Shown one piece after another: positions 17,428-26,503 of a stretch of 64,000 bases of DNA (positions are counted from its first letter, which is position 1; the number at the start of each line of letters is the position of its first letter). Location: positions 2,796,623 through 2,860,622 of the forward strand of contig JAWKNO010000001.1 in assembly GCA_041391665.1 (NCBI GenBank), given 5' to 3'. A model generated the notes under the pieces. That model worked only from the letters and a program-made list of their open reading frames with translations. It did not search any database and was not told the DNA's origin. This DNA is from Bacteroidia bacterium. GTDB taxonomy: Bacteria > Bacteroidota > Bacteroidia > J057. A program made the position numbers and the translations under genes.

Positions 17428-20400
17428 ATGCTTAATAGAATAATAAAATATTTCCTAGAGAATAAATTAGTCACAATACTTGTAATTGTATTGTTTGTTG
17501 GCTGGGGTTTAGTCACCGCTCCCTTTGGATGGAAGATTGGCTCTCTGCCCTCTGATCCTGTGCCTGTTGATGCCATACCCGATATTGGTGAAAATCAACA
17601 AATTGTATTTACCCAATGGATGGGGAGGTCACCGCAAGATATTGAAGACCAAATCACTTATCCTTTGACTACGTCATTACTTGGTATTCCAGGGGTGAAA
17701 TCCGTTCGTAGCTCATCCATTTTCGGCTTTAGTAGTATCTACATTATCTTCAATGAGGATATTGATTTCTATTGGTCGAGATCTAGAATATTAGAAAAAC
17801 TCAATTCTCTTCCTTCTGGATTATTGCCTGAAGGTGTACAACCTGCTTTAGGACCGGATGCTACTGCTCTTGGTCAGGTGTATTGGTACACTTTAGAAGG
17901 CAGAGATAAAGAAGGTAATCCTACCGGAGGATGGGATTTACATGAAATACGAACCGCCCAGGACTTTTATGTGAAGTATGGATTGAATGCGGTTGATGGT
18001 GTTTCGGAAGTAGCCTCCATAGGTGGCTATGTTCAGGAGTATCAAATAGACGTTAACCCGGATGCACTCAGGATATATGACATACCCATCCATAAAGTAA
18101 TGATGGCGGTTAAAAAGTCAAACCGTGATGTAGGAGCAAAAACCATAGAGATTAATAAAGCAGAGTATCTAGTTAGGGGTTTAGGTTATGTCAAATCTAT
18201 TGAAGACATCGAAAAAGCTGTGGTTGATGTTCATGACAATGTTCCAATTCGTGTGAAAGATATTGGTGTAGTTTCACTTGGACCGGCTACAAGAAGAGGA
18301 CTTCTTGATAAAGACGGTGCAGAAGTTGTCGGGGGGGTAGTGGTGGCTCGATATGGTTCCAATCCATTACATGTTATAAATAATGTAAAAGAAAAAATAA
18401 AGGAAATAGCTTCTGGCTTGCCTAAGAAAACCTTGGCTAATGGTGTGGAAAGCCAATTAACCATTGTGCCTTTTTATGATAGAACTCAATTAATTTATGA
18501 AACATTAGGAACGCTTGAAGAAGCTCTTTCATTGGAGTTGCTCATTACCATACTTGTAGTAATTGTAATGGTGTTGAATCTGAGGGCTTCTATTTTAATT
18601 TCTTCACTTTTACCTATTGCAGTTTTGATGGTTTTTATTGCCATGCGTTACTTTGGTATAGATGCCAACATTGTGGCACTTTCAGGTATCGCCATTGCAA
18701 TTGGTACTATGGTGGATTTAGGAATCGTCCTTTCTGAAAATGTTATTAAACATGTTGACGAAGCATCACCTGGTCAAAAATTAATCAATACAATTTATAA
18801 TGCAGCAGCTGAAGTGAGCTCGGCTATTGTTACTGCCGTAGCTACTACGATTGTAAGTTTTGTTCCCGTGTTCACCATGGAGGCAGCAGAAGGAAAACTA
18901 TTTAGACCATTGGCTTACACCAAAACATTCGCATTGATTGCCTCATTAATAGTTGCGTTAATCATATTACCATCTTTAGCACACTGGGTGTTTGGAATAA
19001 AAATCAATAAAAATGCTAAGGGAAAACTTATCAATGCTTTGTTAATTGTTGGTGGATTAATAACAGCGATTTGGATTAGTGTTTGGGGTGGTATTACATT
19101 GATGGCTTTTGGTGCAGCGTGGTTTATCACTGAGTATAGCCCAAAACAGAATTTTTTCACTAAAAACTTAGCCCTAATCATAACAGTGGTTTCAGTGGTA
19201 TGGCTCCTAGCTAACTACTGGATGCCTTTAGGTGCAGGAATATCATTGCTATGGAATTTCATATTTGTCACAGCAATTGTTAGCGTTATTCTTGGAGCAT
19301 TTTATTTACTCGAAAAGTATTATGAAAAAATACTAAACTGGTGTTTAGCAAATAAAGTCAAATTCTTACTCATACCTGCTACGGTTATTTTATTTGGAAC
19401 AACCGTATGGATGGGCTTTAATTCCATGTTTGGGTTTGTCGCTACTGGATTTGATAAAGTGGGAGTAAATATTCGGACTACCACTGTATGGTCAAGCCTT
19501 TCCCATTCTCTACCAGGACTGGGAAAAGAGTTCATGCCATCACTTGATGAAGGAAGTTATCTGCTAATGCCTACTTCAATGCCTCACGCAGGGATGGAGC
19601 AGAATAAAATGGTTGTTCAGCAACTTGATATGTTATTGGCTAATATACCGGAGGTGGAATTAGCAGTTGGAAAAATGGGAAGGGTTGAATCTGCATTGGA
19701 TCCTGCTCCTATATCCATGTATGAAAACATCATCAACTATAAACCGGAATACTTACTTAATAAAAAAGGACATAGAGAACGATTTAAAGTTGATAAAGAG
19801 AATCGGTTTGTGTTAACATCAGGTGATGTTATTTTCAACGAAGATGCTTTAAAGCAAGGAATCTCAAAAGATGAACTAATTCCTGATGCGAACGGTCTGT
19901 ACTTTAGAAACTGGAGAAGTCATATACAATCACCTGATGATATTTGGAATGAGATTGTTAAAGTAACCAATATTCCGGGAGTTACTTCTGCTCCAAAGCT
20001 TCAACCAATTGAAACCCGATTAGTCATGTTACAAACTGGTATGCGTGCACCAATGGGAATTAAAGTATTTGGACCAGATTTAAAGACAATAGAAAAATTT
20101 GGCTTGGAGCTAGAAGCCATTCTTAAAGAGGTTCCATCAGTAAAAACAGAAGCGGTTTTTGCTGACAGAATCGTTGGTAAACCTTACCTGCATTTCAATA
20201 TTGATAGAGATGCTATTTCTCGATATGGATTGAATATTGAAGATGTTCAACAAACCATAGAAACGGCTATTGGTGGCATGCAAATTACATCTACCGTTGA
20301 AGGTAGAGAACGTTTTCCTGTACGAGTAAGGTATCCAAGAGAACTAAGGGATGACCCTGATAAATTGAAGAAAGTGTTAATTCCATCTCCTATTGGTGTT

Positions 20401-21228
20401 CAAGTGCCACTTATTGAATTAGTAAATATCGAATATGTACGTGGACCACAAATGATAAAAAGTGAAAACACTTTCTTATTGGGCTATGTCTTATTAGATA
20501 AAAAGGAAGGTTATGCAGAAGTAGATGTGGTGGAGGAAGCACAACGATTTATTCAAAACAAAATAGATCAAGGGGACTTGATCGTTCCTTCAGGAGTTAG
20601 TTATAAGTTTTCCGGAAGCTATGAAAATCAAGTTCGTGCGGAAAAACGATTGGCAATTATTGTTCCGCTGGTTTTAGCTATTATTTTCTTAATCCTCTAT
20701 TTCCAGTTTAAATCTGTTAGTACTTCTTTAATGATTTTTTCAGGTATAGCTATGGCATTTAGTGGAGCTTTTATGATGTTATGGTTATATGGGCAAGATT
20801 GGTTCTTCAATTTTGAAATTCTAAATACAAATATGAGAGACTTGTTCCAAATGCAAACCATCAACCTTAGTGTTGCTGTGTGGGTTGGCTTCATAGCGTT
20901 ATTCGGAATTGCAACAGATGATGGTGTGTTGATGGGAACTTATCTTGATCAAAGTTTTGAAAAAAACAAAACTACAACGCTTGAAGGAATTAGAAAAGCG
21001 GTTGTCATTGCAGGTCAACGAAGAATTAAACCTGCTGTTATGACTTCGGCTACAACTATTATCGCTTTGCTACCGGTTTTAACTTCCACAGGTAGAGGAG
21101 CTGATATTATGATTCCAATGGCTATACCTGCATTTGGAGGAATGATAGTAGCATCTATTACATACTTTATTGTACCGGTGCTTTATTGTTGGAGAGAGGA
21201 AAGAAAACTTAAAAAGGAAACAAAATGA
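17428..21228 (+). CDS. cusA: CusA-type heavy-metal efflux RND transporter
   Basis: The product has 1266 residues. It shows the first TM helix, VPVDAIPDIGENQQIV (heavy-metal RND hallmark), duplicated porter domains, and the TM4 motif IAIGTMVDLGIVLSENV that resembles monovalent-cation (Cu/Ag) pumps rather than CzcA. About four extra hydrophobic helices lie between roughly residues 525 and 640, making it longer than E. coli CusA (about 1047). It exports metal from the periplasm or cytosol through the outer membrane using protons. TolC and adaptor genes follow with overlap or tight spacing. Confidence 0.93.
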   Translation: MLNRIIKYFLENKLVTILVIVLFVGWGLVTAPFGWKIGSLPSDPVPVDAIPDIGENQQIVFTQWMGRSPQDIEDQITYPLTTSLLGIPGVKSVRSSSIFGFSSIYIIFNEDIDFYWSRSRILEKLNSLPSGLLPEGVQPALGPDATALGQVYWYTLEGRDKEGNPTGGWDLHEIRTAQDFYVKYGLNAVDGVSEVASIGGYVQEYQIDVNPDALRIYDIPIHKVMMAVKKSNRDVGAKTIEINKAEYLVRGLGYVKSIEDIEKAVVDVHDNVPIRVKDIGVVSLGPATRRGLLDKDGAEVVGGVVVARYGSNPLHVINNVKEKIKEIASGLPKKTLANGVESQLTIVPFYDRTQLIYETLGTLEEALSLELLITILVVIVMVLNLRASILISSLLPIAVLMVFIAMRYFGIDANIVALSGIAIAIGTMVDLGIVLSENVIKHVDEASPGQKLINTIYNAAAEVSSAIVTAVATTIVSFVPVFTMEAAEGKLFRPLAYTKTFALIASLIVALIILPSLAHWVFGIKINKNAKGKLINALLIVGGLITAIWISVWGGITLMAFGAAWFITEYSPKQNFFTKNLALIITVVSVVWLLANYWMPLGAGISLLWNFIFVTAIVSVILGAFYLLEKYYEKILNWCLANKVKFLLIPATVILFGTTVWMGFNSMFGFVATGFDKVGVNIRTTTVWSSLSHSLPGLGKEFMPSLDEGSYLLMPTSMPHAGMEQNKMVVQQLDMLLANIPEVELAVGKMGRVESALDPAPISMYENIINYKPEYLLNKKGHRERFKVDKENRFVLTSGDVIFNEDALKQGISKDELIPDANGLYFRNWRSHIQSPDDIWNEIVKVTNIPGVTSAPKLQPIETRLVMLQTGMRAPMGIKVFGPDLKTIEKFGLELEAILKEVPSVKTEAVFADRIVGKPYLHFNIDRDAISRYGLNIEDVQQTIETAIGGMQITSTVEGRERFPVRVRYPRELRDDPDKLKKVLIPSPIGVQVPLIELVNIEYVRGPQMIKSENTFLLGYVLLDKKEGYAEVDVVEEAQRFIQNKIDQGDLIVPSGVSYKFSGSYENQVRAEKRLAIIVPLVLAIIFLILYFQFKSVSTSLMIFSGIAMAFSGAFMMLWLYGQDWFFNFEILNTNMRDLFQMQTINLSVAVWVGFIALFGIATDDGVLMGTYLDQSFEKNKTTTLEGIRKAVVIAGQRRIKPAVMTSATTIIALLPVLTSTGRGADIMIPMAIPAFGGMIVASITYFIVPVLYCWREERKLKKETK

Positions 21229-22457
21229 AAAGATATATTTTAATAATAACAGTACTCCTTTTAAGTGGTTTGAGAATAAATGCTCAAACTCTGGAAGAGA
21301 GTTTAAAGATTGCTAGCGAAAACAATCCTTTATTGAAAGCTAAATTTGCAGAATTTGAAGCAGCTTTACAAAAAGTGGCACAGGTTAATAGCTTGCCTGA
21401 TCCTTCATTTTCCTTTGGCTATTTTATAAGTCCTGTTGAAACTCGTGTAGGACCACAACAAGCAAAACTTGGACTTACTCAAATGTTCCCATGGTTTGGA
21501 ACGCTTAAAACAGCAGGAAATGTTCAAGCCCTGCAAGCAGAAGCAAAGTATCAGGAATTCCAAAACGCTAAGAATGAACTTTATATGCAGGTAAAATCTG
21601 CTTGGTATCCAATATATGAAGTGAATCAAAAGATTCGTTTACAAGAAGAAAATAGGGTTATTTTAAGCAGTTACAAACAACTCGCAACCACAGGGTTTAA
21701 AAACGATAAAGGCAGCATGGTTGATGTTATTCGTGTTGACATAATGATTGAAAACACAGATACTGAAATTAAACTATTGCAAGATCAGCTCCAGCCTTTT
21801 TATGTTCAGTTTAACAAACTACTTAATCGACCTGACTCTATATTAATTCAGGTTGAGCAAGACCTTACTTTAATTGAAATACCATTGAACTATCGAAAAG
21901 ACAGTTTGGTAGCCAATCACCCTTTGTTACAATCGCTTGATTTAAAAATGAAGTCAGCTCAAGAGGCTGAAGAATTAAGTAAAAAACAAGGGTTCCCAAA
22001 GTTGGGGGTAGGTCTCGATTACGTATTTGTTGGTGATCGCACAGATATGGCTGTACCGGATAATGGAAAGAATGTAATTATGCCCATGATAAGCATGAGC
22101 ATTCCCATCTATCGAAGAAAGTACAATGCAGCAACCAAAGAAGCACAATTCAAGCAAGAAGCCATTGCGAACTATAAAACGAATACAGAAAATACGCTGG
22201 TTTCAAATTATGAAATGGCATGGTTCGAACTGGAAAAAGCACGACAACTTGTTGAATTATATAAAGCTCAAACTTTAAAAACAAATCAAGCCATTTTATT
22301 GCTGGAAACAGCTTACAGTAATTCAGGTAAGGACTTTGAAGAAATCCTTCGAATGCAACAAGAATTATTAAAGTATCAAATCGCTACTGCTACTGCTACT
22401 AAAGTATTTTATGTAGCACTAGCTAAACTGGATTATCTCACTTCAAAAACAGAATAA
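21225..22457 (+). CDS. TolC-family outer-membrane channel
   Basis: The 410-residue product has a signal peptide (about 1-21, ending NAQ). TolC-type coiled helices follow, with the early LEESLKIASENNPLLKAKFAE repeat and a second related repeat late in the protein. It overlaps the cusA stop by 4 bp (ATGA). It forms the outer-membrane exit of the CusA/CusB complex. It is separate from the TolC domain fused to the second RND pump, so the two systems carry their own channels. Confidence 0.9.
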   Translation: MKRYILIITVLLLSGLRINAQTLEESLKIASENNPLLKAKFAEFEAALQKVAQVNSLPDPSFSFGYFISPVETRVGPQQAKLGLTQMFPWFGTLKTAGNVQALQAEAKYQEFQNAKNELYMQVKSAWYPIYEVNQKIRLQEENRVILSSYKQLATTGFKNDKGSMVDVIRVDIMIENTDTEIKLLQDQLQPFYVQFNKLLNRPDSILIQVEQDLTLIEIPLNYRKDSLVANHPLLQSLDLKMKSAQEAEELSKKQGFPKLGVGLDYVFVGDRTDMAVPDNGKNVIMPMISMSIPIYRRKYNAATKEAQFKQEAIANYKTNTENTLVSNYEMAWFELEKARQLVELYKAQTLKTNQAILLLETAYSNSGKDFEEILRMQQELLKYQIATATATKVFYVALAKLDYLTSKTE

Positions 22458-22458
22458 G

Positions 22459-24246
22459 ATGAAAAACATAAATAAAAACACCGCATATATAGCGCTTGGA
22501 ACACTCACAATCGGTTTGTTCTTAGGCTGGATGATGTTTGGAGGTTCTTCCAATGAACAAGTCACTGAAAACAAACATGAAAATTCTAAAAATACTATTT
22601 GGACATGCTCCATGCACCCTCAAATTCGACAAAACGAACCAGGGCAATGTCCACTTTGCGGAATGGATTTAATTCCTCTCTCTAACGAAGGAGATAGTGA
22701 GGATAACCCAATGGAAATAAAAATGTCTCCAACTGCCATGCAATTGGCTAATGTGCAAACTTCTATTATCACAAAAAGAAAACCGATAAAAGAAGTTAGA
22801 ATGAACGGGAAAATTAAGGCTGATGAACGCAATGTTAATTCTCAATCATCTCATATACCAGGTCGAATTGAAAAATTAACTGTGAGTTTTACGGGTGAAT
22901 CTATCCAAAAAGGGCAAGTACTCGCTTATGTTTATTCACCTGAATTGGTTACAGCTCAGGAAGAGCTATTTGAAGCTCAAAAAATGAAAGAAACACAACC
23001 GGGATTGTATCAAGCTGCTGTTGAAAAGTTGAAAAACTGGAAACTAACAAATAAACAGATTAACCAAATTTTGGAAGGTGGAGTTGTTCAGGAACAGTTT
23101 CCCATTTTAGCTGACGTTTCTGGAATTATATTGAACAAAAAAGTAAACTTAGGAGACTACATAAAGAAAGGCCAAACAATTTATGAAGTAGCTAACCTGA
23201 GTAAAGTTTGGGTCTTGTTTGATGTTTATGAAAGTGATATTCCTTGGGTGAAAACTGGGGACAAAGTTCAGTTTACGGTACAATCAATTCCTGGAGAAAC
23301 TTTTAATGGTAAAATATCTTTTATTGATCCTGTTATAAACCCTAAAACCCGTGTTGCATCTGCTCGTGTAGAAATCAGCAACCCTGGTATGCGTTTAAAA
23401 CCCGATATGTTTGTCTTAGGTACAATTGAAAGTCCTATTCATAATGAAAAAGAGACGTTGATTGTACCAAAATCAGCAGTTATGTGGACAGGAGAACGCT
23501 CTGTTGTTTATACTAAAATCACCAATGCCAAAGGGATTAGTTTTATGATGAAAGAAGTAACGCTCGGTCCGGCTTTAGGTGATAGCTATATTATAAATTC
23601 GGGGTTAGAACCCGGTGAAGAAATAGCTACGAATGGAACATTTAGTATTGATGCTGCGGCTCAATTAGCTGGAAAACCAAGTATGATGAATCCCGAAGGA
23701 GGGGTTGTGATGACTGGTCATAATCATGGTGGGGGAAATACGCCTCAAAATACCGATTACAGCGTTCATTCAAAAAGTATTACCATTAGCTCTAAAGCAA
23801 AAGAAGAATTAAATCCTTTGTTCAACAGTTATTTCAAATTAAAAGATGCATTGGTAAATGATAACCTAGACAACGCTGTATCTGCTTCAAAAGATATGAG
23901 TGCTGTATTAAGCAAAGTAAATATGGGAGTGTTTACTGGTGAAGCACATAATGTGTGGATGAAGCATAGTAGTGTGTTAGAAAAAGAGCTTAGAAAAGCT
24001 GGAAGTACTGATGAAATTGGGAAAATGAGAGTACTATTTAAAAACATTTCAGATCAAATGGTAATGTTAATCAAAACATTTGGTGCAATTGACAAACCTG
24101 TTTATGTGGATTATTGCCCAATGGCGAACAATGATAAAGGTGCTGAATGGTTGAGCACTGAAAAAGAAATAAAAAACCCATACTTCGGCTCTTCCATGAT
24201 TAAATGTGGGGAAGTAAAACAAGAAATTAATAACATTCAAAAATAA
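22459..24246 (+). CDS. cusB: CusB-type RND periplasmic adaptor with metal-binding and DUF3347 domains
   Basis: The product has 595 residues. Order: N-terminal anchor helix; a short metal-binding module near 48-75 with CSMHPQ and CPLCGMDLIPL; adaptor hairpin, lipoyl and barrel domains (about 100-400); and a C-terminal DUF3347 region ending around DYCPMANNDKGAEWLS. Adaptors join RND pump and TolC; the Cys/Met/His modules at both ends probably capture Cu or Ag. A stand-alone DUF3347 protein 550 bp downstream is closely related to this C-terminus, so the operon holds a duplicated domain. Confidence 0.92.
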   Translation: MKNINKNTAYIALGTLTIGLFLGWMMFGGSSNEQVTENKHENSKNTIWTCSMHPQIRQNEPGQCPLCGMDLIPLSNEGDSEDNPMEIKMSPTAMQLANVQTSIITKRKPIKEVRMNGKIKADERNVNSQSSHIPGRIEKLTVSFTGESIQKGQVLAYVYSPELVTAQEELFEAQKMKETQPGLYQAAVEKLKNWKLTNKQINQILEGGVVQEQFPILADVSGIILNKKVNLGDYIKKGQTIYEVANLSKVWVLFDVYESDIPWVKTGDKVQFTVQSIPGETFNGKISFIDPVINPKTRVASARVEISNPGMRLKPDMFVLGTIESPIHNEKETLIVPKSAVMWTGERSVVYTKITNAKGISFMMKEVTLGPALGDSYIINSGLEPGEEIATNGTFSIDAAAQLAGKPSMMNPEGGVVMTGHNHGGGNTPQNTDYSVHSKSITISSKAKEELNPLFNSYFKLKDALVNDNLDNAVSASKDMSAVLSKVNMGVFTGEAHNVWMKHSSVLEKELRKAGSTDEIGKMRVLFKNISDQMVMLIKTFGAIDKPVYVDYCPMANNDKGAEWLSTEKEIKNPYFGSSMIKCGEVKQEINNIQK

Positions 24247-24251
24247 ATATC

Positions 24252-24656
24252 ATGAAGAAAAAAATCGTAAAAATCGGATTATTAAGTGCATTAACCCTTC
24301 TAGGAGTTAATCAAATGGCATTGGCAACATCGACAACGAATATGGAAGTTGTACATGGTAACCATAAAACAGAAACTTTTAAAGTATATGGGAATTGCGG
24401 AATGTGCAAAAAGACCATAGAAGGTTCTCTGAAAAATGTAAAAGGCATAGAGAAAGCAGATTGGAATAAAGAGACTAAAATGATGGAAGTTACCTTTGAT
24501 TCAGAAGTAATTAGTTTAAAAGAAATCAAGCAGAAAATAGCTAACGTTGGCTATGATACAGATGAAGTAAGAGCGACTGACGATACCTATAATGGCTTAC
24601 CCGGATGTTGTCAATACGAAAGACCAGAAAGTACTCACGAAGACCACAAACATTAA
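24252..24656 (+). CDS. Secreted HMA-domain metallochaperone (MerP/CopZ-like)
   Basis: The 134-residue product has a signal peptide (about 1-25), an HMA domain with YGNCGMCKKTIEG (Cys49, Cys52), and a tail with CC followed by acidic His-rich residues (HEDHKH). HMA domains bind Cu(I) or Hg(II) by the CxxC pair. With the cus genes around it, a periplasmic copper carrier is the simplest role; the tail offers a second site. Confidence 0.88.
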   Translation: MKKKIVKIGLLSALTLLGVNQMALATSTTNMEVVHGNHKTETFKVYGNCGMCKKTIEGSLKNVKGIEKADWNKETKMMEVTFDSEVISLKEIKQKIANVGYDTDEVRATDDTYNGLPGCCQYERPESTHEDHKH

Positions 24657-24667
24657 CATTCGAGAGT

Positions 24668-24790
24668 ATGAAAAGTTGTTGTCAAACAGGAGGTCAAAAC
24701 GGTAAAACATCAAAAACTAGGGTATGGATTAACCGTACAGTTTGGGCGTTAGTTATACTGCTTCTGTTGGTCATATTAATGAATAATTAA
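24668..24790 (+). CDS. Small Cys-containing single-pass membrane protein
   Basis: The product is 40 residues long. CCQTGG at the N-terminus is followed by polar residues and one hydrophobic helix (WALVILLLLVILMNN) running to the C-terminus. It fits exactly between two operon genes (11 bp before, 12 bp after), which supports it being real. It is probably a small metal-linked membrane protein of unknown role. Confidence 0.68.
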   Translation: MKSCCQTGGQNGKTSKTRVWINRTVWALVILLLLVILMNN

Positions 24791-24802
24791 ATCTTAAATA
24801 AA

Positions 24803-25429
24803 ATGAAACAGTTCAATTTAAAATTAATCGCAATGGCAGTTGTAGGAGGATTACTCTTCACAAGTTGCGGGAATAGTAGCAATCCTGATAATAATGGACA
24901 CCATGAACATCAGGAAGGCATGGATCACGACCACAGCACGCATCAGCATGGAGAGTCCACCGAAAGAAATGTAACATCAAATAATGGTGAGCAAAAAGGA
25001 GATTTAATACCAGTCTTGGAAAAGTATTTCTCTATGAATGCGCACTTGGTAAGCGATGATGCTTCATCAGCTGCGAAAAGCTCAGAAAAGATGGTAACAG
25101 CTTTAAAAGCGTTTAAAGGAACTGGTTTTACTGCAGATGAACAGACAGAGGTAAACGAAATATTGGAGAGTGCGATTGAAAATGCCGAGCACATTGCAGA
25201 AAACGCAGGAGAAATTTCACATCAAAGAGAGCATTTGGTTGCTCTTAGTACTGATATGAAAGATTTGATTGCAATAGTTGGCACTTCACAAAAGTTGTAC
25301 GAGGACTTCTGCCCAATGGCAAACAATAATGAGGGAGCTATGTGGATTAGTAATGAAGAAGAAATTCACAACCCATATATGGGCAGTAGAATGCCAAAAT
25401 GTGGTAAAGTAAACAGAGTTATTGAATAG
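24803..25429 (+). CDS. DUF3347 lipoprotein
   Basis: The 208-residue product has a lipobox LLFTSC near residue 22, so it is likely lipid-anchored. A His/Asp-rich linker (HHEHQEGMDHDHSTHQH) follows, then a DUF3347 domain ending DFCPMANNNEGAMWIS and MPKCGKVN. The domain matches the C-terminus of the CusB adaptor in this operon. It is probably a periplasmic copper-binding partner; the His-rich linker could take up metal directly. Confidence 0.88.
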   Translation: MKQFNLKLIAMAVVGGLLFTSCGNSSNPDNNGHHEHQEGMDHDHSTHQHGESTERNVTSNNGEQKGDLIPVLEKYFSMNAHLVSDDASSAAKSSEKMVTALKAFKGTGFTADEQTEVNEILESAIENAEHIAENAGEISHQREHLVALSTDMKDLIAIVGTSQKLYEDFCPMANNNEGAMWISNEEEIHNPYMGSRMPKCGKVNRVIE

Positions 25430-25430
25430 G

Positions 25431-25883
25431 ATGAAGAAGATTATACAAAGGATAATTGTTGTTGGTTTGTTTGCATTGGTCGGAATACAGTTTATTCCGG
25501 CCAATCTAAACAAGCAGGAGGTTATTCCTACCTCAGATATTAGGCATGTTTATGATATTCCTGATAGAGTTTTGAATATCCTTGAAACATCTTGTTATGA
25601 TTGCCACAGCAACAACACGAATTACCCTTGGTATAGTAATATTCAACCAGCTCGAATGATAATGGATCATCATGTAAAGGAAGGGAAAGAAGAACTGAAT
25701 TTCAATGAGTTTAAAAACTATTCTGATAGAAGGAAAAAGAACAAGATAAAATCAATCATCAGTCAAATCGAAGATGGTAATATGCCAATTCCTTCATATG
25801 CGTTGATGCACAATGATGTTAGAGTATCAGCAGATGATAAAAAAGAAGTGATGAAATGGTTCAAAACCAAGCTAAAGGATTAA
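25431..25883 (+). CDS. Haem-binding domain (c-type-like) protein
   Basis: The 150-residue product begins at the ATG directly after the previous stop. It has a signal/anchor helix (about 6-24), then SCYDCHSNNTNYPWY with CxxCH for covalent haem and the NTxYPWY string of the Haem_bd family, and a later SYALMH with a possible distal ligand. It is periplasmic and may take electrons from or give electrons to copper chemistry. This is often seen next to DUF3347 genes in Bacteroidota metal loci. Confidence 0.88.
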   Translation: MKKIIQRIIVVGLFALVGIQFIPANLNKQEVIPTSDIRHVYDIPDRVLNILETSCYDCHSNNTNYPWYSNIQPARMIMDHHVKEGKEELNFNEFKNYSDRRKKNKIKSIISQIEDGNMPIPSYALMHNDVRVSADDKKEVMKWFKTKLKD

Positions 25884-25885
25884 AT

Positions 25886-26455
25886 ATGGCAACTATAACA
25901 GAAGAGTTTAAGATAAAAGGAATGATTTGCAGCCGTTGCCTGAAAGTTCTAAATACAGAATTAAAAGGAACAGGAGCAGAAGTTGTTGATATTCATCTTG
26001 GTAAAATTGTGATTCGTTATAACCCTGACAAAATCAAAAAATCCCTGATTAAACAAACTATTGAGGAGAATGAGTTTGAAATTATTTGGGACAAAGAAAG
26101 CGTTCTTGCGGAGCAAATTAAAAGATGGGTAATTAATTACATCTGGAACACTGATCAGCAAGAAAATCTATCTGATTATCTAGCGAAAAAATTGAATAGC
26201 AACTATGATTATTTAAGCAAAATGTTTTCAAAAACATTTGGGAAAACTATTGAACGTTACAGTATTTTATTAAAAATGGAACGCACCAAAGAATTTATTG
26301 AGAATGGTGATTTGAGCTTTAGTGAAATAGCTTATGCTTTAGGTTATCAAAATCTTTCAGCTCTTTCGAGACTCTTCAAAAGAGAAACAGGAATGACTCT
26401 AAAAGAATATAAAAATCTTGGTGTAAGCAGAAGGATTCCGATAGACAAAATATGA
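25886..26455 (+). CDS. HMA-AraC fusion regulator, second copy
   Basis: The 189-residue product has an HMA-like N-terminus with GMICSRC (Cys15, Cys18), and a C-terminal AraC helix-turn-helix with LSFSEIAYALGYQNLSALSR and FKRETGMTLKEY. It starts 3 bp after the haem-protein stop and sits before the Cu ATPase, suggesting control of the cus/cop block. It is clearly a paralogue of the regulator at 15353, yet divergent in sequence, so it may sense a different metal. Confidence 0.88.
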   Translation: MATITEEFKIKGMICSRCLKVLNTELKGTGAEVVDIHLGKIVIRYNPDKIKKSLIKQTIEENEFEIIWDKESVLAEQIKRWVINYIWNTDQQENLSDYLAKKLNSNYDYLSKMFSKTFGKTIERYSILLKMERTKEFIENGDLSFSEIAYALGYQNLSALSRLFKRETGMTLKEYKNLGVSRRIPIDKI

Positions 26456-26503
26456 TTAGTGATCTACTTGTATCTGGATTTAAGAACCTTTAGAATTTAA
26501 ATT

